Below are positions 1 to 9,151 of a stretch of 64,000 bases of DNA, one piece after another. The first letter of the stretch is position 1, and every line of letters starts with the position of its first letter. The translations under genes were made by a program, and so were the position numbers. Source of the stretch: Agarophyton chilense (taxonomy: Eukaryota > Rhodophyta > Florideophyceae > Gracilariales > Gracilariaceae); assembly GCA_030374765.1 (NCBI GenBank), contig JARGXX010000092.1:310001-374000 (forward strand), read 5' to 3'. The notes below the pieces were generated by a model, which saw nothing but the letters and a program-made list of their open reading frames with translations, did no database searches and was not told where the DNA came from.

Positions 1-2
1 AT

Positions 3-1231
3 TCCGGTAAAGGAGGAGCGTTGAATCTCAATGGAGCGTCAGCTATTCTCGGGAGTGTGTACGGTGTTCCCATCCAGGACATTGGCTCATCTCTTGATAG
101 AGTGATAGCTAGAGAAGTGGCCGGTAGCACTCTCTTTGAGGTCGATGTTGGTCGTGTTCTGAAATCCTCCAAAGCAGCGACCAAAGCTCTTTCAATGAAC
201 GGGCGTCATTCGTTCATGGCAGTGATGAGAGAAGACATGCTGTCATTGCTTGCCAAAGAAATAGAACACCAAGTAACGATTAACAGGGGCGAATCAAATC
301 GCGTAACCGGAGTTCACCAACAAGGAAGCGATACACATTTCATTTTAAAAGATGGGACTCTTTCCGACCCATTTGACCTTGTCATAGGGGCTGACGGAGT
401 CCGATCAAACGTACGAAGCCACGTTAGTAAGCAACCCACAGAGCCGATCTATAGTGGTATCCGTATTCAATGGGCAATAGCCAACGGTTCTATGCTCCCA
501 CAAGGTCACTTAGAGCAATGGTTTGGCGACGGTGTGTACGTATTGCGCTATTCAGCGGGTTCACAGGACAAACCATATGAGATTATAGCAAGCTCTTTTA
601 GAAAACGAGAGAGCGCGCTTGAGAACGAAGGCTACGAGCAGGACAAATTTGTCAGAAAAGACTTTCGTGAAAGGCTTCACAGGTCATCTATGCCTACGTC
701 TGTCACTGATGTTCTAGAGCGTAGTGAACGTCTAATTGAGACTTCTGTTTATCGTCAAAATCTTCCCTCTATATGGCATCGCGGCTCTTGCTGCCTCGTG
801 GGCGACTCAGGTAAGATAAAATGCACACATCTAAGGGCTGATGCAAAACAAACGCTTATTGAAATAGTTAGCTAACATCTAATACTCCAACCGTCCCCTT
901 CTATTCCAATTCTTATTCGGTAGCACATGCTATGCCACCATATCTAGGTCAAGGTGCCAATCAAGCAGTACAGGATGCACACTGCTTGGCGCTTGCGTTA
1001 TCAAAAATCGATATGCAGCACGGAACTCTTTCAGATGCTTTGGAGAGCTACGAGCGCATAAGGCGTGTGCCAGTCCAAGCCGTCTTGCAGACCAGTCGCC
1101 TTGTCTCCTTTTTTGAAATCCAAGACGGCAAGATACAATCACAAGCGCGAAACAACTTCTTTCGGATTCTTGGCATTGCAGGAGTTCCAGGGAGGACTTT
1201 GATACAAGCTGCCATTCCTCGTATTTCATAA
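3..1231 (+). CDS. FAD-dependent monooxygenase, 3' part (zeaxanthin-epoxidase-like class)
   Basis: Two exons, 3..810 and 924..1231, encode the C-terminal three quarters of a group A flavoprotein monooxygenase, an enzyme class that hydroxylates or epoxidises substrates using FAD, NAD(P)H and O2. The frame is open at the left edge, so the N-terminal GxGxxG nucleotide-binding fold lies outside the window. Two family fingerprints are visible: the DG motif (VIGADGVRSNVR, around nt 380-415) and the GD motif (LVGDSAHAMPPYLGQGANQA), which contacts FAD. The GD motif is restored only when the 113-nt intron is removed, which supports both exons. The frame ends at a TAA shortly after a conserved-looking helical C-terminus. 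Substrate is unknown: zeaxanthin epoxidase, kynurenine 3-monooxygenase-like and salicylate hydroxylase-like enzymes share these motifs. No other gene is obviously linked to it. Confidence 0.85.
811..923 (+). other. Spliceosomal intron in the monooxygenase gene
   Basis: The exon boundary reads ACTCAG|GTAAGA at the donor and TTCGGTAG|CACATG at the acceptor. Reading through the 113 bp gives an early stop; removing it joins GDS to AHAMPP in frame and restores the conserved FAD-contacting motif. This is the only intron I can place with confidence, and it shows that the window is nuclear eukaryotic DNA. Confidence 0.85.
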
Positions 1232-1370
1232 GGGCGTGATATTCTCCTAGCAAAAGAGTCAACTCTTACTTTTTCGGAGTTATTGTTGGGAAACGAAGCT
1301 TACTTGGTTTCTCGAAATCTTATCGTGTAAGTGTTATTTCATCGCGTGGTCTTTCGGGGTTGCATTAATA

Positions 1371-1433
1371 TGATATATACATATATTTGTATATATATAT
1401 ATATATAGTATATATGTATGTGTGTGTGTGTGT
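1371..1433. repeat. TA/TG microsatellite
   Basis: An imperfect (TA)n tract runs into a (TG)n tract about 140 bp past the stop codon of the monooxygenase gene. ORFs that begin inside it are artefacts of the repeat. Confidence 0.85.
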
Positions 1434-1977
1434 TGATTCCAACATTTCACGTGGTCAGTTCAGAAAGCAACCAAAACTGCCTCCCTCGACAAGAGAGCAG
1501 TTGGAAAAGTGGATGTCCCTGCAGCGCAGTTCTTCACAGGACACGCAGCTTTTTTGTATCCTTTCGCAAATTACATTAGAGGAAACACGCAGTGCCGTGA
1601 CTGTGATACGAATATCAAGGAGATCTGTGACCAGATAGTTCTTCAATGTACTCTGACAGAACGTGTAACGCCAAGAGCTGTTTACAAAAAATCATGGAGA
1701 AAGGGATACTGTACAATATTTGGAACGACATGAATTCCATTAGCTGTTGGCCTTTGCAATGAGGAACACATTCTCTAGAAAGGTTTAGGCTTAATATTAG
1801 AAAGCTGATCTCTACGGCAAAGACGACGAGAGAAAGTGATCCCGTTGAAAAAAAAGCTCCTATGAATTATATCTTCTGGTTTCAGTGATATAGTTGTACT
1901 TTGCCCCTAAAGGTGTGCATTGAGGAATCACTGAACGTCGGACTGTTTACCACAGACAAGGTGCGCCTTATCTAAAC
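1434..1977. other. Intergenic, no supported gene
   Basis: Only short overlapping ORFs of 60-85 codons in several frames, with no recognisable motif. It probably holds the 3' ends of the two flanking genes, which converge here. Confidence 0.5.
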
Positions 1978-3309
1978 TTAGTTTGATATGCTCGTTGTAG
2001 GTAGATTTGTTTCATTTTCGATGGGGCTATCCATACGTTGATCCGTATTTTTCACAGCTTCGCAGAGCATAGATCTGTGACAAATACTGGAACGTAAATG
2101 AATCGATTCTGGTACCGTACGATTGTTGCCAGCGAGCGGACCCAAGGCGCAGTCGTCTCGAATTATATCTTTCATGATCACGTACGACACATCATCGAAT
2201 GAGGAGAACCGCGCGTTGGCAAGAATTCGCAAGAAAACTAGAAGCACTGCAATGATGGCAACCACTCCTTGAGGAACGCGATTTGAGACCATGATACTAA
2301 CAACGATGTTAGGTCTTTCTTCATACGTCCTCGATTCGACAAATACCCAGGGGGCTGAGGTTGTATTGAGCACGACATCCATACTTCTCAATCGCGAAAT
2401 AAGAGCGCTTGTAAGGCGATCGTAAGGTTCGCCCAAGCTCTCTTCTTCATAAATAACAGTCTCCGCACCAACTTCTACTGAATAGGAGATCAAGTTGCTT
2501 TCGAATGACGGTAGTGGACGGTTCAATGTGCCCTCGGCAATAGCTTTGAAAACTGCAATAGTCGCATCTCTATCAATGTCCGCCCTAAACGGCGCCATTT
2601 CTAGCTCCCCTTGACCAATACTTCTAATGGATATCACTAACTTTGCAGTTGTCATGTTTGAACTAGTTTTCGATCTGATAGAAAATGAGTGAATATTATC
2701 GTTGATGCTATTGGTCATTGAGATAGAATCTTTAAGTTCTATACCGGACGTTTCACTGGAGGAGGTTGAGACACACTTCAACACCGCCGAAGCCTTGTGA
2801 ATTCCGCGTGCTGGAACAAAGAAGTCATCGCAGCCGGGCTTCACGTCTCTCGTACGAGGTGCATTCTCAGTTACACCGAGTTTGGCATCGAAAGTGGTAG
2901 CGCCCGCAGTAATTGGTGTGAAAATAGGCGTAGTGACAAAAATAACCACGAACTCAATGCCAATAAGGGCTAGCGCGACGAAGCAGGCTACTGAGAGATG
3001 GAAACAGTCCTTGTTTCTGAAGGAGTTGTAATTCCTAGACATCTGATGGAGTAGCCGGTTGCTTTTGAAGCGGGAAGTGATGGGTTCATGTAAAAAACGC
3101 AATGTTCGCACCCTGTGAAACGTGATGAATCGGTTTAGTGCTTCTCTTTGGAGTGTTGGAGTGGCATAAATGATTGTCTGGCAGAAGTTGCCAAGTTCAA
3201 CCACGATCACAAGAGCTAGTATCCCGTGCACGAAGTCGTTTGCCAAATCGTCGACAGCTATTCGATTAAAGACTGAAGTTGGCTTAACAGAAAAGGGGGC
3301 AGTTTCCAT
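1978..3309 (-). CDS. Membrane protein of unknown function, about 440 residues
   Basis: A long open frame on the - strand. The first ATG is at 3309 (METAPFS), but the frame stays open upstream to about 3390 without an ATG and encodes a hydrophobic stretch there, so a 5' exon or earlier start is likely. From the GTG at 3348, hydrophobic segments lie at about residues 41-61, 116-140 and 360-378. Between the second and third is a roughly 220-residue polar domain with four cysteines at its start, probably exposed on one side of the membrane. A Ser/Asn-rich tail of about 75 residues follows the last segment. I do not recognise the family. Length, composition and lack of stops favour a real host gene. 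It converges on the monooxygenase gene and is not obviously related to it. Confidence 0.6.
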   Translation of the reverse strand: METAPFSVKPTSVFNRIAVDDLANDFVHGILALVIVVELGNFCQTIIYATPTLQREALNRFITFHRVRTLRFLHEPITSRFKSNRLLHQMSRNYNSFRNKDCFHLSVACFVALALIGIEFVVIFVTTPIFTPITAGATTFDAKLGVTENAPRTRDVKPGCDDFFVPARGIHKASAVLKCVSTSSSETSGIELKDSISMTNSINDNIHSFSIRSKTSSNMTTAKLVISIRSIGQGELEMAPFRADIDRDATIAVFKAIAEGTLNRPLPSFESNLISYSVEVGAETVIYEEESLGEPYDRLTSALISRLRSMDVVLNTTSAPWVFVESRTYEERPNIVVSIMVSNRVPQGVVAIIAVLLVFLRILANARFSSFDDVSYVIMKDIIRDDCALGPLAGNNRTVPESIHLRSSICHRSMLCEAVKNTDQRMDSPIENETNLPTTSISN

Positions 3310-3372
3310 GATGAGAAGAGCTTGGATAGCGATAGCGAGAAAAGCCACACAAAGAACAAGGATGGGTGGATA

Positions 3373-4159
3373 ACTGTTAGCTGCGATTGAGCGTTAAAAG
3401 AGCTTCATTGTCCTTGTCCCCGTTAGCGCCAATTTCGAAGCTAATCACGAGGTTTGCTTTCCTTAGTATTTAGGAGAGCAGAAGACCTTCGGCATTTGTG
3501 CTTTCCTTTATTGACGTCTTGCCAATCGTTTACGAAGAGTACAGCAACTAGGTTATGGATTCGCAGACTGCTGTATTACACTGGAGATGTTTCTTCGTGG
3601 ATTCTATTAAAGCTAGTGTCTATTGGAGGACCATTGGCCTCATATGAGGCCAAAATGACAGCATTAATTGGGTCTGCAAACTTTGTCAATATTCCTAAAT
3701 TTTTGCGCCTAGATGTTGTCAACACTGCTTCTCTGGCACCAACCTCCTACACAAAAGATCGTCCACACCTTGTAGACTACATTTTCACTGGGCTCTGTCA
3801 CAATTGGTCTACTATGTCACCAACCACTGTTCCCTAAAAAGTAGGTGGTAACAGAGTCAACAACCGAACACGTTAAGTTACATCAGATAAGAACTGTTAA
3901 CGATATTTTAGAAAAAACCTAAAGCTATGCTGTTGAAAAAAGCTGTGCGCCCCTACATTTTGCAATGTTAGATGTAGTGATCATTCCAAAATTCAAAAAA
4001 AGTTCAAAAAGCCATCTTATTTTATCCGAATACAATTGGTTCTCAAATTACTGATGAACCTTTATATTATGGAAAACAAAACTTGGTCACAGCCAGAAAA
4101 TGGAATGTAATGCATTACTCTGTCAAAATGTTTTACAATGATGGTTAGTGTGAGTTCCA
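3373..4159. other. Intergenic, no supported gene
   Basis: A 127-codon ORF at 3454-3837 (+) starts at a non-ATG codon, has no motif and lies in AT-rich DNA; I do not call it. Homology to the inverted copy G2 becomes visible from about 4160 and may extend weakly further left. Confidence 0.4.
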
Positions 4160-4951
4160 GAATTTGAACAGTGATCCAGAATCAATGAAACGCCCGTTCA
4201 TGATTTCTCTGCAGGGTTTGCACTTTTTATTTCACCGCTGGTGTCCAAAAACATAATGGCACATTAGAGAAAATTATCTAGTTGGTATATTTCTACTGGT
4301 TTTTGTGCTGCTTCAAACGCTGCTAACAGCGATTAGGGTAACCTAAAAACTCATAGTAGTAACTATTGGGTTAAAATGCGTTTCAGCTCCATTTTTAAGG
4401 TTTTAGATCTCTATAAAAAGGGCTCTGATGTCTTCTTTTTCTCTCTCGGACGACTTCAACGAAAAAATGACAACATAAAACATTATTTTCTTTTGGCTTC
4501 GAGTCTTTCATCTTTAACAAAAAGACAGGCATTTTTTTACCTGCGGTCAAGTGAGGTGAATGCCTCTGGAAGAGGAACCCATACATTACAAAATTCTGTG
4601 AGGCGTTTGACCCAGTACAGCAGACCGCTGAGGCGCTAGCCGCTGGACGGGTCTCCCTCTGTCAGCCCATTGTATCGGTGGAAGCGCTCTCTGCGTGATC
4701 AGGAGAGGGTCTGTGTGTACCAACGGTGTTGGGTCTGTCTAAAAAGCTTCTACAGAGGGAAAAACCTGTGACGGTCGTAAAAACTTGGTGAAAATTTGGG
4801 ATCAAATTCTGAAACTTGAAGCTGTCGCAAGTTTGGCCGCATAATTATTCCTGCAAACATCCATCTTTGGGTGCAAAGTGAAAGATTATATTTATTTCAT
4901 TACCTCTCCTCAGGAAGCCTTGTAAGCATTGTACAAGACTGCTTCTGATTA
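4160..4951 (+). repeat. G1: left part of an old gypsy 5' LTR, split by element B
   Basis: This segment aligns, in inverted orientation and with clear divergence, to 57720-56930. Shared blocks include the run around ATGCGTTTCAG (4376) and the block ending GGAAGCCTTGTA (4911-4925). The alignment stops at the GATTA target duplication where element B inserted and resumes at 29551 on the other side. With its right part it forms an LTR-like region of about 1 kb followed by a primer-site-like sequence and a gag remnant. The ORF at 4376-4639 is inside this repeat and is not called. Confidence 0.7.
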
Positions 4952-5119
4952 TGTCGTATAGTGGCAGAAGGTCTGACCTTTGAGGTTGCCAGAATACTGC
5001 ACTCACCCTGTAGGTGATGGGTGCGAGGGATCATCGGCCATGCAGCTCCGGGCGAGCTACCATCTAGGTGTTGTCAGCCACGTGTAGTGTTGACATGTAC
5101 CTTCTGGTTGAGTAATTGT
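4952..5119 (+). repeat. Element B 5' LTR, first part
   Basis: It matches the start of the intact 3' LTR at 28912-29079 and is interrupted at the ATTGT (5115-5119) used as target by element A. The continuation is 15404-15872. The intact 3' LTR reads straight through the site and acts as the unoccupied reference. Confidence 0.92.
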
Positions 5120-6034
5120 TGTGGAGCAAAACCCGGCAACGGGAAGTGCTCTCAAGGTGTTTGAAGCCTTGCTCCCTGGGGGAGGCAGACTCAGAGACAG
5201 AGCCCTCCGTTCCACCCGTAGTGTGGGGTGTAACTCCCACGGGGGATTCCGGCAGTACCGACGGAGGTGAGGGGTAGAAACCGTTGGGTCGGGAATGGGT
5301 ATGGGTATCCCAAAGAATGGGGGAAAATCCGGCGAAGAGGAAAAACGGGGCGAGGGTCGGGCACTAACAGGCACCGGACCCGAGAACCAGAAAAGGGGCG
5401 AAACAACAAAAGAAACCCAATACAGGGGCGAAAACCTGTCCTCGAAAGGAAACACAAAAAGCACGCAACAAGTAAGCAGAACCCCCACGGGGTATCGTGC
5501 ACGCAGGTCGTCTGAGCGGTCCCAAGGGGGTGGTTGCACGGAACCCAAACGTGGGCACTCTCCAAGTGGAGTCGTGTCCCTACGCAGGCGTTGCTAACCA
5601 GAGCCCGTTCCGGGTTGTAAGGCCGAAACGATGGCGACGAAGAACCTCTAAAGGTATCGAAGACCAACCTTGGTTCTCCTTTACTCTGAGCTTCGGACTG
5701 TCAGATCTCGTCTCCCTAAGTAGGGCCCACTAACTAAACTCTACAGTATTGCACACCTGCTCAGGGCCATACACGTGGAGATCCCACTGTCAGGGCCCAA
5801 AAGTCCAACGTTCTAACAAATATCCGAAAATCGGTGCCAAAATTAAGCCACGTGTATCACGGGGCCAATCCAACCATGGGCCATCCGAATCTTCCCTTAT
5901 AGGCGAACTCTAACCAGAAAACAGTGCCACCTCAGCACACCTTAGAGGGGATCATAGTCATAACCCTTGGAGGGTTCAACCCTCATTCTATGAGTTGCAT
6001 CTTCAAGTATCCCCTAACTGGGCGTTGCTCTACA
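5120..6034 (-). repeat. Element A 3' LTR
   Basis: Near-identical to 14484-15398. Several overlapping ORFs of 80-163 codons occur at the same places in both LTR copies on both strands. They reflect biased composition and show no domain, so I leave them uncalled. Confidence 0.95.
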
Positions 6035-6050
6035 TCTCCCACTCCTTAAG
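6035..6050 (-). promoter_or_regulatory. Element A polypurine tract (plus-strand primer)
   Basis: On the - strand the bases next to the 3' LTR read AAGGAGTGGGAGA followed by the LTR terminus. A purine run at this spot is the usual primer for second-strand DNA synthesis in LTR elements. Confidence 0.7.
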
Positions 6051-6115
6051 ACGAGGAAGAACATTCCGAGCCGCGGGTGTCTCGCTTTCCGGTCACTATA
6101 TATACTTCTCTCCCA

Positions 6116-7972
6116 ATGGGGTCCTTCACCACTTCTGAGGATCGCCACAAAACCGGCACATCGGTACAACTTTCTTCTACTCCTCCGACTTTCGGCGATA
6201 AGCAACTTCTCGCAACAGCAGTCTCAACCAGCCCTCTCAAGGGAATGAACCCATACGTCATCAACCCACTCTCGGGGCCGTCGGCCTCCGCGCCGGCGGA
6301 CAACGAAACTCCCCAGCAGGGTGGATATTTCTCCGGTTTGGATGCGGCTCCGTCAGGTACCGAACCTTCCGCCTCGGCGAGCAACCGACATCCTCAGGAG
6401 GATTTGGACATTAACGCGGTGGCGTGGAACTCCGCTCATGCGATGCCCTTGGTAGCAAACTCCAGAGGTTGGATCTCAAACGAATCCTTTAGAAGGTGGA
6501 GTCCCCTTACCGATCCGGTGCTATATTCCCGCGCTCCGTGGTTCCATCCGACAGCGGTTCGCGACGATGAGCTCATCGACTCCTACGTGGAGGACGGCTT
6601 ATTGCCGGGTGGTTTACCTGTCGAGGTTGTACGTTCTCCCGATTGGAGGGCGCGGGTAGCCATAGAACCTCAGTATCTATACCGCAGTCGCGGGGAGTCC
6701 CTGGACAAGGCGCGCGCAGCGATGGCGGCTCTGGCCTACCAGCGATTGGAGAGGTCACGCTTTGACCACCTGGTTCCCCCAGAGTACGGGTTCGATGTCG
6801 CCTATAACCGCACGTACGGTGAGGTCTCCTACGGGGATAACCTGGTAGCCTTTCCCGAAGCCGAATTCCGCGGACCGGGTGTTTCTCTCCGAGAAGATAT
6901 GCTCCAATGGAGTCGTCCCATCCTTCGGGCCGAATTCAGGTACCTTCAACGGCAGTTTACCCAGTATAAGTTCGATCGACGCGTGCGCTTCGAGCGCCGC
7001 TCGCGCTCCCGTTTCGGGTTCCTTGTCCCGTATCCTCACGTGGAACTGGAGCGTATCCGTAACACGGCGAAGGTTGGGCGATTCGTGCCCCTTCCAGCTT
7101 GGTGGAGTAAGGTCGAGGTCCCCCGAGGGTGCTTTGCTGAACTGCCCCCGTGCATCTACTATATCGGGTCTCGTTTGATGCACGACCCGAACTTGGGATA
7201 CTGGGCCCTCGTTGCAGCCGAGTGGGCAGCCTGCGTAGCGGCGCGTCTCCTCTGGGATGCTCATGACCATTTCCGTATCTGGTGTATTCCTCCGATGCTA
7301 CGGACCATCATGCGTCAGATCGACCTTGTCCCAGCGTTGGGTTCGGTCAGCAACGTGCAGGACCTGTATCCAATCTTGGACGTGATCGACAACACCCAAT
7401 GGGATCGAGTTCCAGTGGCAAATCAGCCCGCAGGGGAAGGATCCGCGCGAGACAAGTGTCCTGGCCGGTACGATCCGGGCTCCGGTAACTGGGTCTATTA
7501 CAATCCCTTCGAAGGGGTTCGCATCAGCGCGGCGCAAGCACGGGGGCTGATGGACTCGCCTCGACCGATGCCGGTGGGACACCCGACGGGGTTCATTTAT
7601 ACCGACGATTACGAGTACGAGCCTCCAGTAGACCTGGACGATCCAGCGTTGGATAACGACATGCCAGCTCCTAGTGGAGTACTCCCTGTGGAGCCATCTG
7701 CACCCTTCCAACCAGTGGGAACGACCTCAGCTGCGGCGGCGAATGCATCCGGCGGCGGTTCATCTGCTCCCCCCGGGTGGGGTGTGAACACCCTTGCGCA
7801 GGCGTCGGTTGCCACTCCGCAAGCGGATAGTGTGCGACAAGGCCTCGTGAACGCAGGCATTCCGCTTCCCCCGGGTATGACGGATGTGAGCCAGATGTTG
7901 GCTTTCGCCTTGGCGTACCATCAGGGTCAGAATCCCAACGGTGGGGCGGGTCCCTCCTCTGGCTTTCCGTAG
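6116..7972 (+). CDS. Opposite-strand accessory ORF of element A, 618 residues, unknown function
   Basis: The frame is open from 6050 to the TAG at 7970-7972. The first ATG is 6116; a TATATATA run lies at about 6095-6102, and the 3' LTR border is only 80 bp upstream. It is antisense to the element's gag-pol and fills most of the gap between chromodomain and 3' LTR. The protein has a Ser/Pro/Thr-rich N-terminus (about 90 residues), a central globular-looking part rich in Arg, Tyr and Trp (RFERRSRSRFGFLVPYP; LPPCIYYIG), an aromatic stretch near YYNPFEG, and a Gly/Ala/Pro-rich C-terminus. I see no zinc finger, protease, envelope-like signal or membrane segment. Opposite-strand ORFs near the 3' LTR are known in some plant gypsy lineages, but I recognise no homologue. 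An unbroken frame this long in an otherwise stop-rich locus supports real coding. Confidence 0.65.
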   Translation: MGSFTTSEDRHKTGTSVQLSSTPPTFGDKQLLATAVSTSPLKGMNPYVINPLSGPSASAPADNETPQQGGYFSGLDAAPSGTEPSASASNRHPQEDLDINAVAWNSAHAMPLVANSRGWISNESFRRWSPLTDPVLYSRAPWFHPTAVRDDELIDSYVEDGLLPGGLPVEVVRSPDWRARVAIEPQYLYRSRGESLDKARAAMAALAYQRLERSRFDHLVPPEYGFDVAYNRTYGEVSYGDNLVAFPEAEFRGPGVSLREDMLQWSRPILRAEFRYLQRQFTQYKFDRRVRFERRSRSRFGFLVPYPHVELERIRNTAKVGRFVPLPAWWSKVEVPRGCFAELPPCIYYIGSRLMHDPNLGYWALVAAEWAACVAARLLWDAHDHFRIWCIPPMLRTIMRQIDLVPALGSVSNVQDLYPILDVIDNTQWDRVPVANQPAGEGSARDKCPGRYDPGSGNWVYYNPFEGVRISAAQARGLMDSPRPMPVGHPTGFIYTDDYEYEPPVDLDDPALDNDMPAPSGVLPVEPSAPFQPVGTTSAAAANASGGGSSAPPGWGVNTLAQASVATPQADSVRQGLVNAGIPLPPGMTDVSQMLAFALAYHQGQNPNGGAGPSSGFP

Positions 7973-8035
7973 TTCCGCCTTCGGGCAATTGTAGAGTCCA
8001 TAGCTTGGCGACAATAGTAAACTTCTGATATTTGC

Positions 8036-8192
8036 ATAACTTCTTTTCTTCTTCCTTCCTAGGATCTTAACTTCTACTTCATCTTCTTCATTCCTTCTTA
8101 GGATCTTCTTCATCTTCTTCCCTTCCTAGGGTCCAATCTTCTTCTTAATCTTCTTTTCCACTTCGTGGGTCTTCTTTTCCTTTTTCATCATA
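8036..8192 (-). other. Purine-rich imperfect tandem tract between two converging frames
   Basis: The + strand is nearly all pyrimidine, made of imperfect repeats of TTCTTCTTCC and TTCCTAGGATCTT. It lies between the stop of the + strand ORF (7972) and the end of the chromodomain ORF on the - strand (8362). It could be a shared 3' untranslated or termination region, or an internal polypurine tract. Confidence 0.5.
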
Positions 8193-8361
8193 AACTGTCC
8201 CGATAACCGGTGTTGTGTTCCCCGGTTAACGGCGCTAGGCCGAGGGCCAGTAGACATTCCCTCTCAATACGTGTTCTTCGGGATACTCTCCTCAATTCCT
8301 CTTCAGAGGTCCAACATCTTCCTCACTTCGAGGTCGCATCCACACCAGTTCCCGTGGTGGC

Positions 8362-8652
8362 TTACCCGACTTGGGCACGATCCAGATTTGGAGGCAAGGT
8401 TACCCGAGCGCGTCGGTGATAGGATAAAACCTTAGACCTCGGAAGGTGCTCAATGGGTTCCACTGTATCCTCATCAGGCGAGAATCCGTACCATCGGACT
8501 TGGTAGCGAACTTCTCCCTCGGGGGTGTAGATGTGACTCACGATGCGATCGATAACGAATTCCTGCGGGTACACTTTTCCCTGTTCGGGCTTCTCTTCCA
8601 TCTTGGAACGCTCTAGTTCCCTTGAGGGTGTCAACGTAGGGTCTAGACACAC
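8362..8652 (-). pseudogene. Element A chromodomain segment, detached from pol
   Basis: A 96-codon frame with a chromodomain at about residues 32-82: FVIDRIVSH, YQVRWYGFSPDEDTVEP and a closing helix. In gypsy elements of the chromovirus type this fold follows the integrase and guides insertion by binding chromatin. No in-frame connection to RNase H remains; the ORF start is GTG, with an internal ATG at 8601. The 500 bp between it and the pol stop (8653-9151) contain stops in all frames and no HHCC or D,D-35-E pattern, so the integrase appears deleted. Confidence 0.75.
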
Positions 8653-9151
8653 CCCGGTGGGTTCTTTTCCGTGTTGCGAGCGGGTCTCAGCACTTCGTCC
8701 AAACGGCGCCGAGTGGCCTGTGGGCTACGTTGTAACTTCCGTCTACGGAGTCAAAACGGCCCACTTTTGGGTTCTTCTTAAAGCTGAGATCTTCCCAATA
8801 ACAACGGTGTTCTTAGATTCCGTGACGTGTGAGAAACCGCGACGCGGTAGCGTCTCCAATCTCAGGGGGGTAGGACTTCAACGTCAACCCGAGCTACGGG
8901 GACGAAGGTTGCTCTCGTGCAACGCGCCGTGCGACGGAGGCGGTTTGCGCGACGATTGGTCGTCAGAGCCTTTTGATTGGCTCGGTGCCATTCGACGTGT
9001 GCCACATAAATGCGCTGGCGCCGGTTGCCACTCCGCAAGCGGATGTGAGGTGGCGCTTTCGACACGCGCTAGCACTCTCCTGAGCTGTCCCCGACGGGTC
9101 TCACTCATTTCTTTCCCATTCCTGAGGGTTCCAGTGTCTCCATAGGAGTTC

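Noticed and set aside
4376..4639. 87-codon ORF on the + strand
   Set aside because: It lies within the G1 LTR repeat and its counterpart in G2 is an equally unsupported shadow; no motif.
5057..5733. Several ORFs of 64-163 codons on both strands of element A's LTR
   Set aside because: They recur identically in the second LTR because the LTRs are near-identical, overlap each other in all frames and have no domain.
6116..7972. Envelope-like gene in element A
   Set aside because: The ORF is on the opposite strand to pol, with no signal peptide, no membrane anchor and no furin-like site visible, so there is no support for an envelope role.
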